A stretch of DNA of 48,379 bases from Actinomadura physcomitrii (GCF_008923205.2 NZ_WBMS02000041.1:40041-88419); one strand, 5' to 3'. Shown: positions 1 through 7,008, counted from the stretch's first letter. Notes: generated by a model not told the origin, from the sequence alone. A program made the numbers and translations.

Positions 1-24
1 TCCGCGGTTTGTGTGTCTTTGTGT

Positions 25-55
25 GGGGTGGGGCGTGTTTTCGCCCGCTCCCCCC
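25..55 (-). terminator. Possible terminator beyond the hypothetical gene, followed by poly-C
   Basis: A G-rich run (GGGGTGGGGCG, 25-35) can fold imperfectly onto CGCCC and the following C run (42-53), giving a GC hairpin about 20 bp beyond the stop codon of the minus-strand gene that ends at 75. There is no clear U tract. The fold is imperfect, so the assignment is tentative. Confidence 0.3.
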
Positions 56-69
56 CCCCCCCCCCCCCC
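50..69. repeat. Homopolymer C20 tract
   Basis: Twenty consecutive C residues lie between the putative hairpin and the stop codon (75-77) of the minus-strand gene. Long homopolymers are rare in actinomycete genomes. The tract is slippage-prone and is also a typical place for sequencing length errors. It lies outside coding sequence, so it would not change a reading frame here. Confidence 0.9.
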
Positions 70-74
70 ACAAC

Positions 75-1109
75 TCAACGGGTTGGTGGGGCGATGTGCG
101 GCCACCACGCCGTCAGGTCTTCGGGGAGGTGCATGCCGTCGACGCGGAGGGTTGCGGGCATGCGCGGGAAGCGGCGTCCGGCGGGGAAGGTGCGCTCGTA
201 GGACGGCGGGTCGAGGACGACGACGCGGGTGCCGTTGACGGCCGGGACGTCGGCGGGCACGCCCTCGTTGTAGATCCACTCGCCGTGGGCGTCGACGAGG
301 TTCCACGGGCTGGAGACGATCGGCGGGCCCGGCGGGACGTCCGCGTCCAGGAAGCACGCGACGATCTCGGGCGGCGGCGGGGTGCCGGGCATGCAGCCGG
401 GACGCCCGATGAGGGCGCCTGCGAGCAGGACGTGCAGCTGGAAGTTGTCGCCGATGCCGCCGATGGTGACCGTCCAGCCCCGCCGGGTGGCGCGGTCCAG
501 GACGAGGATCCGCTCGCCGTCCAGCACCCGCAGCAGCGCCTGGACGTGGTCCATGTGCGGGAGGTGCTCGGCGGCCTTGCCGGCGGCGAACGCGCGGAAG
601 TCGCGGTCGTCCAGGCCGGTGCGGGTGGCGGGGGACGTCTGCAGGACGGTGCTGGACGCCATCGCGAACTGCGGCAGCGCGAACCACGACATCATCGCGG
701 TCACCGTGCCGTCGCCGAGCACCGGCTTGACGGTGTCGAAGACCTGCTGGGAGGGCTGCTCCTCCTGCATGTCGGGCGGCTTCCCGCCCGTCGCCTCCGT
801 CCAGGCGTTGCCGAACGCGAGCGCCGCCGCGGTGGCCTCGGTGAGCCGGTGGACGACGGCGCGGCCGACCGGGTCGGGGTCGGCGCCGTCCTCGATCCAG
901 GCGCCGGACACGACCGCGAGCCACCCGCCGAGGTTCACCGGCGCCTCGGCGATGCCCTCCGCCATCCGGGGCAGCGCCGCCGCCTTCGCCTCGACGGAGG
1001 CCGTCTGCGCCTCCCGCATCAGCCGGGGGAGGAGATCACCGAAGGACCGGTCCTCGACGATCGCCGCGCGGACGATCTCGTCGACGACCTGGTGGAGCGC
1101 CGCACTCAT
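75..1109 (-). CDS. Conserved hypothetical protein, 344 aa
   Basis: A cytoplasmic-looking protein with no signal peptide, no membrane segment and no catalytic motif I recognise. The N-terminal half is helical and Ala/Glu-rich. The C-terminal half has a Gly/Pro-rich region (PGTPPPPEIVACFLDADVP, about residues 240-260) and a conserved-looking end containing DLTAWWPHIAP. The ATG at 1109 has an AGGGTGA-like ribosome binding site a few bases upstream. The gene is divergent from the acyl-CoA dehydrogenase at 1177 with only 67 bp between starts, so both probably share the palindromic operator there. Codon use is typical of the window. I cannot assign a function. Confidence 0.75.
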   Translation of the reverse strand: MSAALHQVVDEIVRAAIVEDRSFGDLLPRLMREAQTASVEAKAAALPRMAEGIAEAPVNLGGWLAVVSGAWIEDGADPDPVGRAVVHRLTEATAAALAFGNAWTEATGGKPPDMQEEQPSQQVFDTVKPVLGDGTVTAMMSWFALPQFAMASSTVLQTSPATRTGLDDRDFRAFAAGKAAEHLPHMDHVQALLRVLDGERILVLDRATRRGWTVTIGGIGDNFQLHVLLAGALIGRPGCMPGTPPPPEIVACFLDADVPPGPPIVSSPWNLVDAHGEWIYNEGVPADVPAVNGTRVVVLDPPSYERTFPAGRRFPRMPATLRVDGMHLPEDLTAWWPHIAPPTR

Positions 1110-1153
1110 AGGTGATCACCCTGGCACAGCGGGGCCGCCGGGCGAACATTGTG

Positions 1154-1170
1154 GAATCTGATTCTAGAAT
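1154..1170. promoter_or_regulatory. Palindromic operator overlapping the -10 of a leaderless promoter
   Basis: Two interlocked palindromes, GAATCTGATTC (1154-1164) and ATTCTAGAAT (1161-1170), sit between the divergent starts at 1109 and 1177. TAGAAT (1165-1170) is a good -10 hexamer and would place the transcription start at the A of ATG 1177. Together the halves approach an ideal TCTAGAATC-N-GATTCTAGA palindrome with a degenerate left arm, which is the look of a TetR-family fatty-acid regulator site. The regulator is not identified in this window. Confidence 0.55.
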
Positions 1171-1176
1171 GTCGGC

Positions 1177-2304
1177 ATGGAGTCACAGGATTTCGCCGAC
1201 GTGCTCAAGGCCGTCCGCAGCTTCGTCCGCGACGAGGTCGTCCCCCGAGAGGAGGAGATCGAGGAGACCGACGCGATCCCGGAGCCGCTGCGGCGGACGT
1301 CCCGGGACATGGGCCTGTTCGGGTACGCCCTGCCCGAGCAGTACGGCGGGCTCGGCCTGTCGCTGAGCGAGGAGGTCCGGCTCGTCTTCGAGCTCGGCTA
1401 CACCAGCCCCGCGTTCCGCTCCATGTTCGGCACCAGCAACGGCATCGCCGGGCAGGTCCTGGTGCACTCCGGCACCGACGAGCAGAAGGCCGCGTGGCTG
1501 CCGCGCCTCGCGTCCGGCGAGATCGTCGGCGCGTTCGCGCTCACCGAGGCCGAGGCCGGATCCGACCCGAGCACGCTGACCACCTCCGCGACCCGCTACG
1601 GCGACGACTACGTCATCAACGGCGCCAAGCGGTTCATCACCAACGCCCCCGAGGCCGACGTCTTCATGGTCTTCGCCCGGACCGGCGGCCCCGGCTCCCG
1701 CGGCATCTCCACCTTCCTCGTCGAGAGCGGCACCGCCGGCCTCAGCGTCGGCCCCGCCGACCAGAAGATGGGCCAGCGCGGCGCCCACACCGCCGAGGTG
1801 TTCTTCGACGGCGTCCGCGTCCCCGCGACAGCGATGGTCGGGACGGAGGGCACCGGGTTCCGCACCGCCATGGCGTCCCTCGCCCACGGGCGCCTCAGCA
1901 TCGCCGCCCTCTGCGTCGGCCTCGCCCAGCGCATCCTCGACGACACCGTCGAGTACGCCAAGACCCGCCACCAGGGCGGCGGCGCCATCGGCGAGTACCA
2001 GCTCATCCAGGGCCTCATCGCCGACTCCCAGGCCGAGCTGTACGCCGGACGGTCCATGGTGCTGGAGGCCGCCCGCGCCTACGACGCCGGCGAGGACACC
2101 AAGCTCGGCCCGTCCTGCGCCAAGTACTTCTGCTCCGAGATGGTCGGACGCGTCGCCGACCGCGGCGTCCAGGTCTTCGGCGGCATGGGCTACATGCGCG
2201 GCGTCTCCGTCGAACGGTTCTTCCGCGACGTCCGGCTGTTCCGCATCTACGAGGGCACCAGCCAGATCCAGCAGCTCGTCATCGCCCGGAGCTTGCTGCG
2301 CTGA
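1177..2304 (+). CDS. Acyl-CoA dehydrogenase
   Basis: FAD-dependent oxidation of an acyl-CoA to the trans-2-enoyl-CoA, passing electrons to ETF, in fatty-acid or branched-chain acyl-CoA degradation. The 375 aa length is the usual size. The N-terminal helical domain is followed by the FAD-binding signature around FALTEAEAGSD (about residues 119-129) and the C-terminal domain with the substrate/flavin motif QVFGGMGYMRG. The catalytic Glu is in the RIYEGTSQIQ motif (E359). The start ATG has no Shine-Dalgarno, but a TAGAAT -10 ends 6 bp upstream, so the mRNA is probably leaderless. Substrate chain length cannot be read from sequence. The gene stands alone, with tRNA-Thr downstream. Confidence 0.95.
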   Translation: MESQDFADVLKAVRSFVRDEVVPREEEIEETDAIPEPLRRTSRDMGLFGYALPEQYGGLGLSLSEEVRLVFELGYTSPAFRSMFGTSNGIAGQVLVHSGTDEQKAAWLPRLASGEIVGAFALTEAEAGSDPSTLTTSATRYGDDYVINGAKRFITNAPEADVFMVFARTGGPGSRGISTFLVESGTAGLSVGPADQKMGQRGAHTAEVFFDGVRVPATAMVGTEGTGFRTAMASLAHGRLSIAALCVGLAQRILDDTVEYAKTRHQGGGAIGEYQLIQGLIADSQAELYAGRSMVLEAARAYDAGEDTKLGPSCAKYFCSEMVGRVADRGVQVFGGMGYMRGVSVERFFRDVRLFRIYEGTSQIQQLVIARSLLR

Positions 2305-2396
2305 CCTGCGAAGACGCCTGCCAGCGGCGCCCGGGGGAATCCAGTTCGCGCGCGGTCCCGAGTCCGTGTATCGTTTTCCCTGCGCGAACGACGCAA

Positions 2397-2469
2397 GCCC
2401 CTTTAGCTCAGTCGGCAGAGCGTCTCCATGGTAAGGAGAAGGTCTACGGTTCGATTCCGTAAAGGGGCT
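2397..2469 (+). tRNA. tRNA-Thr (anticodon GGT)
   Basis: A complete cloverleaf of 73 nt. The acceptor stem GCCCCTT (2397-2403) pairs with AAGGGGC (2462-2468), the D stem is GCTC/GAGC, and the anticodon stem TCTCC/GGAGA holds loop ATGGTAA with anticodon GGT at 2430-2432. The T arm carries GGTTCGATTCC-type sequence, and the discriminator is T2469. CCA is not encoded. The position before tRNA-Met and rpmG matches the usual actinobacterial order. Confidence 0.97.
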
Positions 2470-2481
2470 CAACGGCACCAC

Positions 2482-2511
2482 GGCCGCCATCCGGACGATC
2501 GGACGGCGGCC
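2482..2511 (+). terminator. Hairpin terminator after tRNA-Thr
   Basis: GGCCGCC-AT-CC pairs with GG-AC-GGCGGCC around an 8-nt loop, with one A/C mismatch, starting 13 bp after the tRNA. The arm is followed by TTCGTCGTT rather than a clean T run. Confidence 0.6.
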
Positions 2512-2793
2512 TTCGTCGTTCCAGGCCCGCGCCCCGCCGCGGGCGGGGGAAGAACCTCCCCGCGCGCCGGGACGGGCGGGCGCGGACCGATTCGCTCCAA
2601 TCGGGGCCCTGTGATACCGTCCCACCGGTTCCAGCAGGGCGTTCGCCGGGTCACCCACATCCACCGGGTACTCTGGGGAGCGGCCCGCGGGCCCACGGAA
2701 CGCCGGTTCCCCGATCCTCGATCCGGGAATTCGCGTTTCCGAGGTCAGGTGAGCATCCGGTATCCTTGCAATCCGGTCCACACCGACCAGCAC
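2512..2793 (+). other. Non-coding gap with tRNA-Met promoter
   Basis: No convincing gene lies in this stretch between the two tRNAs. The open frames here lack codon bias and ribosome binding sites. TATCCT at 2761-2766 is a plausible -10 for tRNA-Met, about 30 bp upstream of its 5' end. Confidence 0.5.
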
Positions 2794-2867
2794 GGCGGGG
2801 TAGCTCAGTCAGGCAGAGCAAGCGGCTCATAATCGCTGTGTCGCCGGTTCAAGTCCGGCCCTCGCTA
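2794..2867 (+). tRNA. tRNA-Met (anticodon CAT, elongator type)
   Basis: A 74-nt cloverleaf. The acceptor GGCGGGG (2794-2800) pairs with CCTCGCT (2860-2866), with G-U pairs including the first pair that is usual for actinobacterial elongator tRNA-Met. The anticodon loop CTCATAA (2826-2832) gives CAT at 2828-2830. The T arm is GCCGG-TTCAAGT-CCGGC and the discriminator is A2867. CCA is not encoded. The G-U first pair and the rpmG context point to elongator rather than initiator or the CAT-decoding Ile tRNA. Confidence 0.95.
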
Positions 2868-2879
2868 CTACCCATCTCT

Positions 2880-2899
2880 CTCACCCCCGCGGGGGTGAG
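2880..2899 (+). terminator. Perfect palindrome after tRNA-Met
   Basis: CTCACCCCCG followed by CGGGGGTGAG is a perfect 20-bp palindrome starting 12 bp after the tRNA. It is probably the tRNA terminator; no U tract follows. Confidence 0.6.
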
Positions 2900-2983
2900 C
2901 AGGGCTGGGTCGAATCTCCGGTCGCCCTTCCGGGGCGTCCGGGATGCGTAGTCCATGTTCCTAGCTCAGAAAGGCACTCCATC

Positions 2984-3148
2984 GTGGCTGCCACCGACGT
3001 ACGGCCGAAGATCACGCTGGCCTGCCAGGAGTGCAAGCACCGCAACTACATCACGCGGAAGAACCGGCGCAACGACCCGGACCGCCTCGAGATCAAGAAG
3101 TACTGCCCCAACTGCCGGACCCACCGTCCGCACCGGGAGACCCGCTAG
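2984..3148 (+). CDS. rpmG: 50S ribosomal protein L33
   Basis: A 54-aa large-subunit ribosomal protein. Starting at GTG 2984 it reads (M)AATDVRPKITLACQEC and ends with THRPHRETR, the classic L33 pattern. Two Cys pairs, CQEC and CPNC, form the zinc ribbon of the zinc-containing (C+) paralogue. A weak AAAGG ribosome binding site lies at about 2969-2973. It is placed directly after tRNA-Thr and tRNA-Met and before the two MaoC-like genes, as in Mycobacterium and Streptomyces. The last 13 codons and stop are copied into the tandem repeats immediately downstream. It is too short for many gene callers. Confidence 0.95.
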   Translation: MAATDVRPKITLACQECKHRNYITRKNRRNDPDRLEIKKYCPNCRTHRPHRETR

Positions 3149-3320
3149 CCGGGGTTCGGACGGGAAGTACTGCCCCGCTGCGCTCATTGAGGGCCAGGAC
3201 CCACCGTCCGCACCGGGAGACCCGCTAACCCGGGTCCGGACGGGAAGTACTGCCCCGCTGCGCTCATTGAGGGCCAGGACCCACCGTCCGCACCGGGAGA
3301 CCCGCTAACCCGGGTCCGGA
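3098..3320 (+). repeat. rpmG 3'-end tandem repeats: two perfect 80-bp copies plus the genic copy
   Basis: Bases 3161-3240 and 3241-3320 are identical 80-bp direct repeats. Each matches the rpmG tail (from AAGTACTGCCCC at 3098 through the stop codon to 3160), except that 9 bp of the gene (AACTGCCGG) are replaced by 22 bp (containing GCGCTCATTGAGGG), turning a 67-bp segment into 80 bp. Every copy holds the same potential hairpin: CCGTCCG pairs with CGGACGG, enclosing ACCGGG/CCCGGGT and the stop triplet. The unit therefore behaves like a triplicated terminator or stem-loop. The copies carry no start codon and are not genes. Confidence 0.95.
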
Positions 3321-3381
3321 CGCCGCGGCTCGCCGCATCGTCCACGGCACGACAACTTCTTGGCGCTTGCCCTGACATCGA

Positions 3382-3421
3382 TCAGCCCGCCCCCGCGGTG
3401 AGACCCGCGGGGGCGGGCTGA
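3382..3421 (+). terminator. Strong 17-bp perfect hairpin
   Basis: The arm 3382-3398 (starting TCAGCCCGCC) is perfectly complementary to 3405-3421, with a 6-nt loop TGAGAC. It lies after the rpmG repeats and 98 bp before the next start, so it probably ends the rpmG transcript. There is no T run, as is common in this window. Confidence 0.8.
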
Positions 3422-3519
3422 ACGTCATTCTGTTACGGTCCCGTCGAGACGTTGCAATCGTGCTCCGACGAGGGCGCCGCGGCCGCGCGACCCCGCCGGG
3501 ACCTGGAGGGACGGACTGC

Positions 3520-3957
3520 ATGGCACTCAACCGCGACTTCATCGGGCGGAGCTTCCCGCCCAGCGAGCCGTACGAGGTCAGCCGCGTGAAGATCCGCGAG
3601 TTCGCGGACGCCATCGGCGACGGCAACCCGATCTACCGCGACCGCGAGGCCGCGAAGGCGGCGGGCCACCCCGACGTCATCGCCCCGCCGACGTTCCCGA
3701 TCGTGGTGTCGCTGGGCAACCCCGGTCTCGCCGACCCCGACCTCGGCCTCAACTACGCGATGGTCGTGCACGGCGAGCAGCGGTTCGAGTACACCCGCCC
3801 GGTGCGCGCCGGCGACGTGGTGACCTGCACCTCGACGATCACCGAGATCAAGTCGATCGGCAACAACGAGAAGATGGTCGTCGAGACGGACGTGAAGACC
3901 GTCGAGGGCGAGCTGATCTGCAAGACCTACAACACGATCGTGGAGCGGGGGGCCTGA
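3520..3957 (+). CDS. MaoC/FAS1-like dehydratase subunit, HadA-type (UPF0336)
   Basis: 145 aa, single hot-dog fold of the FAS1-dehydratase-region/UPF0336 type (HadA or HadC family). It matches the pattern RDFIGRSFPPSEPYEVSR ... GDGNPIYRD ... IAPPTFPIV ... GEQRFEYTRPVRAGD. Known family members form heterodimers with a catalytic MaoC-type partner and dehydrate (R)-3-hydroxyacyl-ACP/CoA. This subunit lacks the canonical D-x4-H hydratase pair, as expected for the non-catalytic partner. The ATG at 3520 is preceded by GGAGGG at 3504-3509. The stop overlaps the start of the next gene (TGATG), which indicates translational coupling. The order rpmG-hadA-hadB is that of mycobacteria, but no hadC follows. 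Confidence 0.9.
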   Translation: MALNRDFIGRSFPPSEPYEVSRVKIREFADAIGDGNPIYRDREAAKAAGHPDVIAPPTFPIVVSLGNPGLADPDLGLNYAMVVHGEQRFEYTRPVRAGDVVTCTSTITEIKSIGNNEKMVVETDVKTVEGELICKTYNTIVERGA

Positions 3958-4382
3958 TGACCGCGAAGGTGAACTACGCCGACGTCGAGGTCGGCACCGA
4001 GATCCCGGCGCGGACCTACCCGATCGACCGCGCCAACCTGGTGATGTACGCGGGCGCGTCCGGCGACTTCAACCCGATCCACTGGCGGGAGAGCTTCGCC
4101 AAGTCCGTCGGGCTGCCGGACGTCATCGCGCACGGCATGTTCACGATGGCGCAGGGCGGCCGGTTCGTGACCGACTGGGCCGGGGACCCGGGAGCCGTGG
4201 TGGACTACGGGGTACGGTTCTCCTCGCCGGTCGTGGTGCCCGACGAGGGCGGCGCGACCCTGGAGATCAGCGGCAAGGTGGAGGAGAAGCTCGACGACAA
4301 CAAGGTCGTCGTGGCGCTCACCGCCAGGTCGAACGACCAGAAGGTCCTCACGCGCGCCAAGGCCGTCGTCCGGCTCGCCTGA
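3957..4382 (+). CDS. MaoC-like hydratase, HadB-type catalytic subunit
   Basis: 141 aa MaoC-like hot-dog protein carrying the hydratase-2 motif in AGASGDFNPIHW; D37 and H42 are the predicted catalytic dyad, with IAHGMFTMAQGG as the following conserved segment. It is the catalytic partner of the upstream HadA-type subunit, with which its ATG overlaps by 1 bp. The predicted reaction is reversible hydration of (2E)-enoyl-ACP or enoyl-CoA. In mycobacteria the equivalent complex acts in FAS-II mycolate elongation. This organism may not make mycolates, so a general FAS or other acyl role is more likely. Confidence 0.9.
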   Translation: MTAKVNYADVEVGTEIPARTYPIDRANLVMYAGASGDFNPIHWRESFAKSVGLPDVIAHGMFTMAQGGRFVTDWAGDPGAVVDYGVRFSSPVVVPDEGGATLEISGKVEEKLDDNKVVVALTARSNDQKVLTRAKAVVRLA

Positions 4383-4457
4383 GGCCCGCCGGGCACGCAC
4401 CGGCCGGGCGTCCGGCCGGTGCGCACGGACGTGCAGGGACGGGGAGGGGACGGCACG

Positions 4458-5525
4458 GTGGCGGTGTTCGCGGAAGAGGTGAACCTGGCCGGGTACACCA
4501 CGCTGCGGCTGGGCGGCCCGGCGCGGCGCTTCGTCGAGGCGACGACGGAGGCGGAACTGGTCGCGGCGGTCCGCAAGGCCGACGACGCGGGCGAGCCGGT
4601 GCTGGTGCTCGGCGGCGGCAGCAACCTCGTGGTCGCGGACGCCGGGTTCCCGGGGACCGTGGTGCACGTCGGGGCCCGCGGCGTCGAGCGCACCGCCGGC
4701 GACGGCGATACCGTCCTGGTCCGGGTGCGGGCCGGCGAGGACTGGGACCCGTTCGTCGCGCGCTGCGTCTCGGACGGTCTCGCCGGCGTCGAGTGCCTGT
4801 CCGGAATCCCTGGGCGGGTCGGCGCGACCCCGATCCAGAACGTCGGCGCGTACGGGCAGGACGTCAGCGAGACGATCGTGGAGGTCCGCGCGTACGACCG
4901 GCGGGCGCGCGCGTGCGTGACCCTCGACCGCGACGCGTGCCGCTTCACCTACCGGCACAGCGTGTTCAAGGGCAATGACCGGTACGTGGTGCTGGACGTG
5001 ACGTACGCGCTGCGCGAGACGGAGGAGTCGCAGCCGATCGCGTACGCCGAGCTGGCGAGGCGCCTCGGCGTGCGGCCGGGCGAGCGGGTGTCGCTGAAGG
5101 AGGCGCGCGACGCCGTCCTGGAGCTGCGGCGCGGCAAGGGCATGGTGCTGGACGCCGCCGACCCCGACTCGCGCAGCGCCGGCTCGTTCTTCACCAACCC
5201 GATCCTCACCTCGGAGCAGCTCGCCGGGCTGGAGCGCCGCGTCGCCGAGCGGCTCGGCCCGGACGCGGCCTTCCCGCGCTACCCGGAACCGGACGGGCGG
5301 ACCAAGACGTCCGCCGCCTGGCTGATCGACAAGGCGGGGTTCGCGAAGGGCCACGCGCGCGGCCCGGTGCGCATCTCCACCAAGCACACGCTCGCGCTGA
5401 CGAACCCGGGCGGCGCGTCCACCGCGGACCTGCTGGCGCTGGCCCGCGAGGTCCGCGCGGGCGTCCGCGACGCGTTCGGCGTGGAGCTGGTGAACGAGCC
5501 CGTCATGGTCGGCGTCGCCCTCTGA
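4458..5525 (+). CDS. murB: UDP-N-acetylenolpyruvoylglucosamine reductase
   Basis: Second committed step of peptidoglycan precursor synthesis: NADPH-dependent reduction of UDP-GlcNAc-enolpyruvate to UDP-MurNAc on an FAD enzyme. The protein has the FAD-binding motif LGGGSNLVV, the segment SGIPGRVGATPIQNVGAYGQ, and the catalytic RSAGSFFTNP (proton-donor Ser). The C-terminal WLIDKAGF and THAL-type segment are typical of type I MurB. I chose GTG 4458, which has GGGGAGGGG 8 bp upstream; an in-frame start at 4419 would add 13 residues of unconserved sequence. It follows the hadAB-like pair as in other actinobacteria. Confidence 0.95.
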   Translation: MAVFAEEVNLAGYTTLRLGGPARRFVEATTEAELVAAVRKADDAGEPVLVLGGGSNLVVADAGFPGTVVHVGARGVERTAGDGDTVLVRVRAGEDWDPFVARCVSDGLAGVECLSGIPGRVGATPIQNVGAYGQDVSETIVEVRAYDRRARACVTLDRDACRFTYRHSVFKGNDRYVVLDVTYALRETEESQPIAYAELARRLGVRPGERVSLKEARDAVLELRRGKGMVLDAADPDSRSAGSFFTNPILTSEQLAGLERRVAERLGPDAAFPRYPEPDGRTKTSAAWLIDKAGFAKGHARGPVRISTKHTLALTNPGGASTADLLALAREVRAGVRDAFGVELVNEPVMVGVAL

Positions 5526-5579
5526 GCCCCGGCCTCGTTTTGACGTCGCAGGTGGGGCGCTTGATAGCCTGCTCGCGTC

Positions 5580-5700
5580 GAGGGGGAGTAGTCCCAATCG
5601 CGTGATCGACATGCTGGCGCCGCGGACGGCGCCCGGTCGCGCGGGCCTCCGCAGGAGGCGGACGAGACCTTCGGCCCGGCAGTCATGCCGGGTCGAGGTC
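5580..5700 (+). ncRNA. yybP-ykoY-type Mn2+ riboswitch
   Basis: The leader of the UPF0016 exporter carries both conserved strands of the yybP-ykoY class: GGGGGAGTAG (5582-5591) and GACGAGACCTT (5661-5671). Between them lie two perfect hairpins, GGCGCCG/CGGCGCC (5616-5633) and GCCTCC/GGAGGC (5645-5659), as expected for the paired elements. A competing long hairpin starts within the GAGACCT motif and ends at AGGTC (5666-5700, inner stem CCCGGC/GCCGGG), a plausible expression platform. The class binds Mn2+ between the two motif loops and typically activates Mn2+ exporters. Identification rests on motif match and the cognate gene; no covariance model was run. Confidence 0.8.
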
Positions 5701-5756
5701 GCACGCCCGAAACGGCTCCCCCCGCCCTCCGCCCGGCATCCGAGCGAGAGGGACCC

Positions 5757-6341
5757 GTGGTCACCGCATTCATCATCAGCCTGGCCGTCATCTTCGTCGC
5801 GGAGCTCGGCGACAAGAGCCAGCTCATGGCCATGACGTTCGCGACGCGCTTCCGCGCGATGCCCGTGCTGATCGGCATCACCGCCGCGACCGCGCTGGTA
5901 CACCTGGCGAGCGTCGTGGTCGGCGCGGTGCTCGGCGCCGCGCTGCCGACCCGGCCGATCTCGGTGCTCGCCGGGCTGGCGTTCCTCGGCTTCGCGATGT
6001 GGACGCTGCGCGGCGACGAGCTGGACGACGAGGAGCGCGACAAGGCCCGCAAGGCGAGCGGCTCGGCGATCCTGGCCGTCGGCACGGCGTTCTTCCTCGC
6101 CGAGCTGGGCGACAAGACGATGCTGGCGACGATCACCCTCGCCGCCGACCACGGCGGGTTCCTCGGGCTGACCGGCATCTGGCTCGGCTCGACGATCGGG
6201 ATGGTAGCGGCGGACGCCCTCGCCATCGTGGTCGGGCAGGCGCTGGGCAAGCGGCTGCCCGAGCGGGTCATCAAGTACGGCGCGGCGGCGGGGTTCGCGG
6301 TGTTCGGCGCCCTGCTGCTGGTCGAGGGCGCCGGCGGCTGA
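5757..6341 (+). CDS. UPF0016/GDT1 (TMEM165) family Mn2+ exporter
   Basis: 194 aa integral membrane protein with about six hydrophobic segments in two homologous halves. Each half carries the signature E-x-G-D-K-(S/T): AELGDKSQLMAM (about residues 15-26) and AELGDKTMLATI (about residues 115-126), the cation-binding acidic residues of the family. Bacterial members export Mn2+, and GDT1/TMEM165 homologues move Ca2+ or Mn2+. I chose GTG 5757 because GAGAGGGA lies just upstream and membrane segment 1 starts at once; an earlier ATG at 5685 would lie inside the riboswitch. The upstream Mn2+ riboswitch supports a role in manganese detoxification. Confidence 0.92.
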   Translation: MVTAFIISLAVIFVAELGDKSQLMAMTFATRFRAMPVLIGITAATALVHLASVVVGAVLGAALPTRPISVLAGLAFLGFAMWTLRGDELDDEERDKARKASGSAILAVGTAFFLAELGDKTMLATITLAADHGGFLGLTGIWLGSTIGMVAADALAIVVGQALGKRLPERVIKYGAAAGFAVFGALLLVEGAGG

Positions 6342-6345
6342 GCTC

Positions 6346-6375
6346 TTGACGAAGTTAGTTATCAGACACTAACTT
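6346..6375 (+). promoter_or_regulatory. TetR operator and promoter of the regulator gene
   Basis: The perfect inverted repeat AAGTTAGT-N8-ACTAACTT (6352-6359 and 6368-6375) lies just upstream of the TetR start. TTGACG (6346-6351) with TAACTT (6370-6375) gives a -35/-10 pair with an 18-bp spacer, so the operator covers the promoter. Transcription would begin about at the ATG 6383, which lacks a Shine-Dalgarno, so the mRNA is probably leaderless. The same core motif recurs in opposite orientation at 7009-7028. Confidence 0.8.
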
Positions 6376-6382
6376 ACTCTCC

Positions 6383-6964
6383 ATGGGCCCGAGGATGAGC
6401 GCCGACGAGCGCCGCGAGCTGGCGATCAAGGCTGCGATGGCCGAGTTCGCGAGCGGCGGCTACGACGGCACGTCCACCGCGGCCATCGCCGAGCGCGTCG
6501 GCGTCTCCCAGCCCTACATGTTCCGGCTGTTCCCGACCAAGCGCGCCCTGTTCCTCGCCGCCGCCGACCGCTGCTTCGCCGACATCGAGACCGTCCTGCG
6601 GGACGCCGCGGGCGGCCTGCACGGCAAGGAGGCGATGACCGCGATGGCCGAGGCCTACCGCCGGCTCCTGCGCGAGGACCCGACGCTGCTGCGCTTCCAG
6701 CTCAAGATCTACGGCGCCGCGGTCGGTGAGGACGAGCTGGCCCGCCTCGGCCACCACCGGTGGGCGCGGCTGTTCCGGCTGGTCGGCGACCTGAGCGGCG
6801 CGCCGCCGGAGGAGGTCGTCCGGTTCATGGCGGTCGGCACGCTGGTGAACGTGCTGACCGCGTTCCAGGTCCCGTACGTCCCCGGCGACGATCTGCCCGC
6901 GTCGCTGGAAGCCTGGTCCGAGGGGCTGCGGGGCGCCGATGCCCTCGATCCGGACGGCCGGTGA
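6383..6964 (+). CDS. TetR/AcrR family transcriptional regulator
   Basis: 193 aa, typical TetR size. The N-terminal helix-turn-helix spans about residues 30-52, with STAAIAERVGVSQPYMFRLF as the recognition region and PTKRALF closing it. The C-terminal ligand domain is divergent. It lies upstream of, and in the same orientation as, an MFS efflux pump, and both genes carry the same inverted-repeat operator TTAGT-N8-ACTAA at their starts. The simplest model is an autoregulated repressor that releases the pump gene when it binds the pump's substrate. The ligand is unknown. Confidence 0.92.
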   Translation: MGPRMSADERRELAIKAAMAEFASGGYDGTSTAAIAERVGVSQPYMFRLFPTKRALFLAAADRCFADIETVLRDAAGGLHGKEAMTAMAEAYRRLLREDPTLLRFQLKIYGAAVGEDELARLGHHRWARLFRLVGDLSGAPPEEVVRFMAVGTLVNVLTAFQVPYVPGDDLPASLEAWSEGLRGADALDPDGR

Positions 6965-7008
6965 GCGGCCGGCCGTCCGGACCGACGCCGATTTTTTTTA
7001 CCCGCCCG

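Noticed and set aside
1183..2793. Minus-strand frame covering the acyl-CoA dehydrogenase and tRNA-Thr
   Set aside because: It would read through a tRNA gene and its terminator; the plus-strand enzyme is unambiguous.
3149..3320. Small frames inside the rpmG repeats as duplicated L33 genes
   Set aside because: The copies hold only the last codons, without a start codon or the first zinc Cys pair.
5602..5835. Short plus-strand frame in the exporter leader
   Set aside because: It overlaps the riboswitch and the exporter start in another frame, with no ribosome binding site or codon bias.
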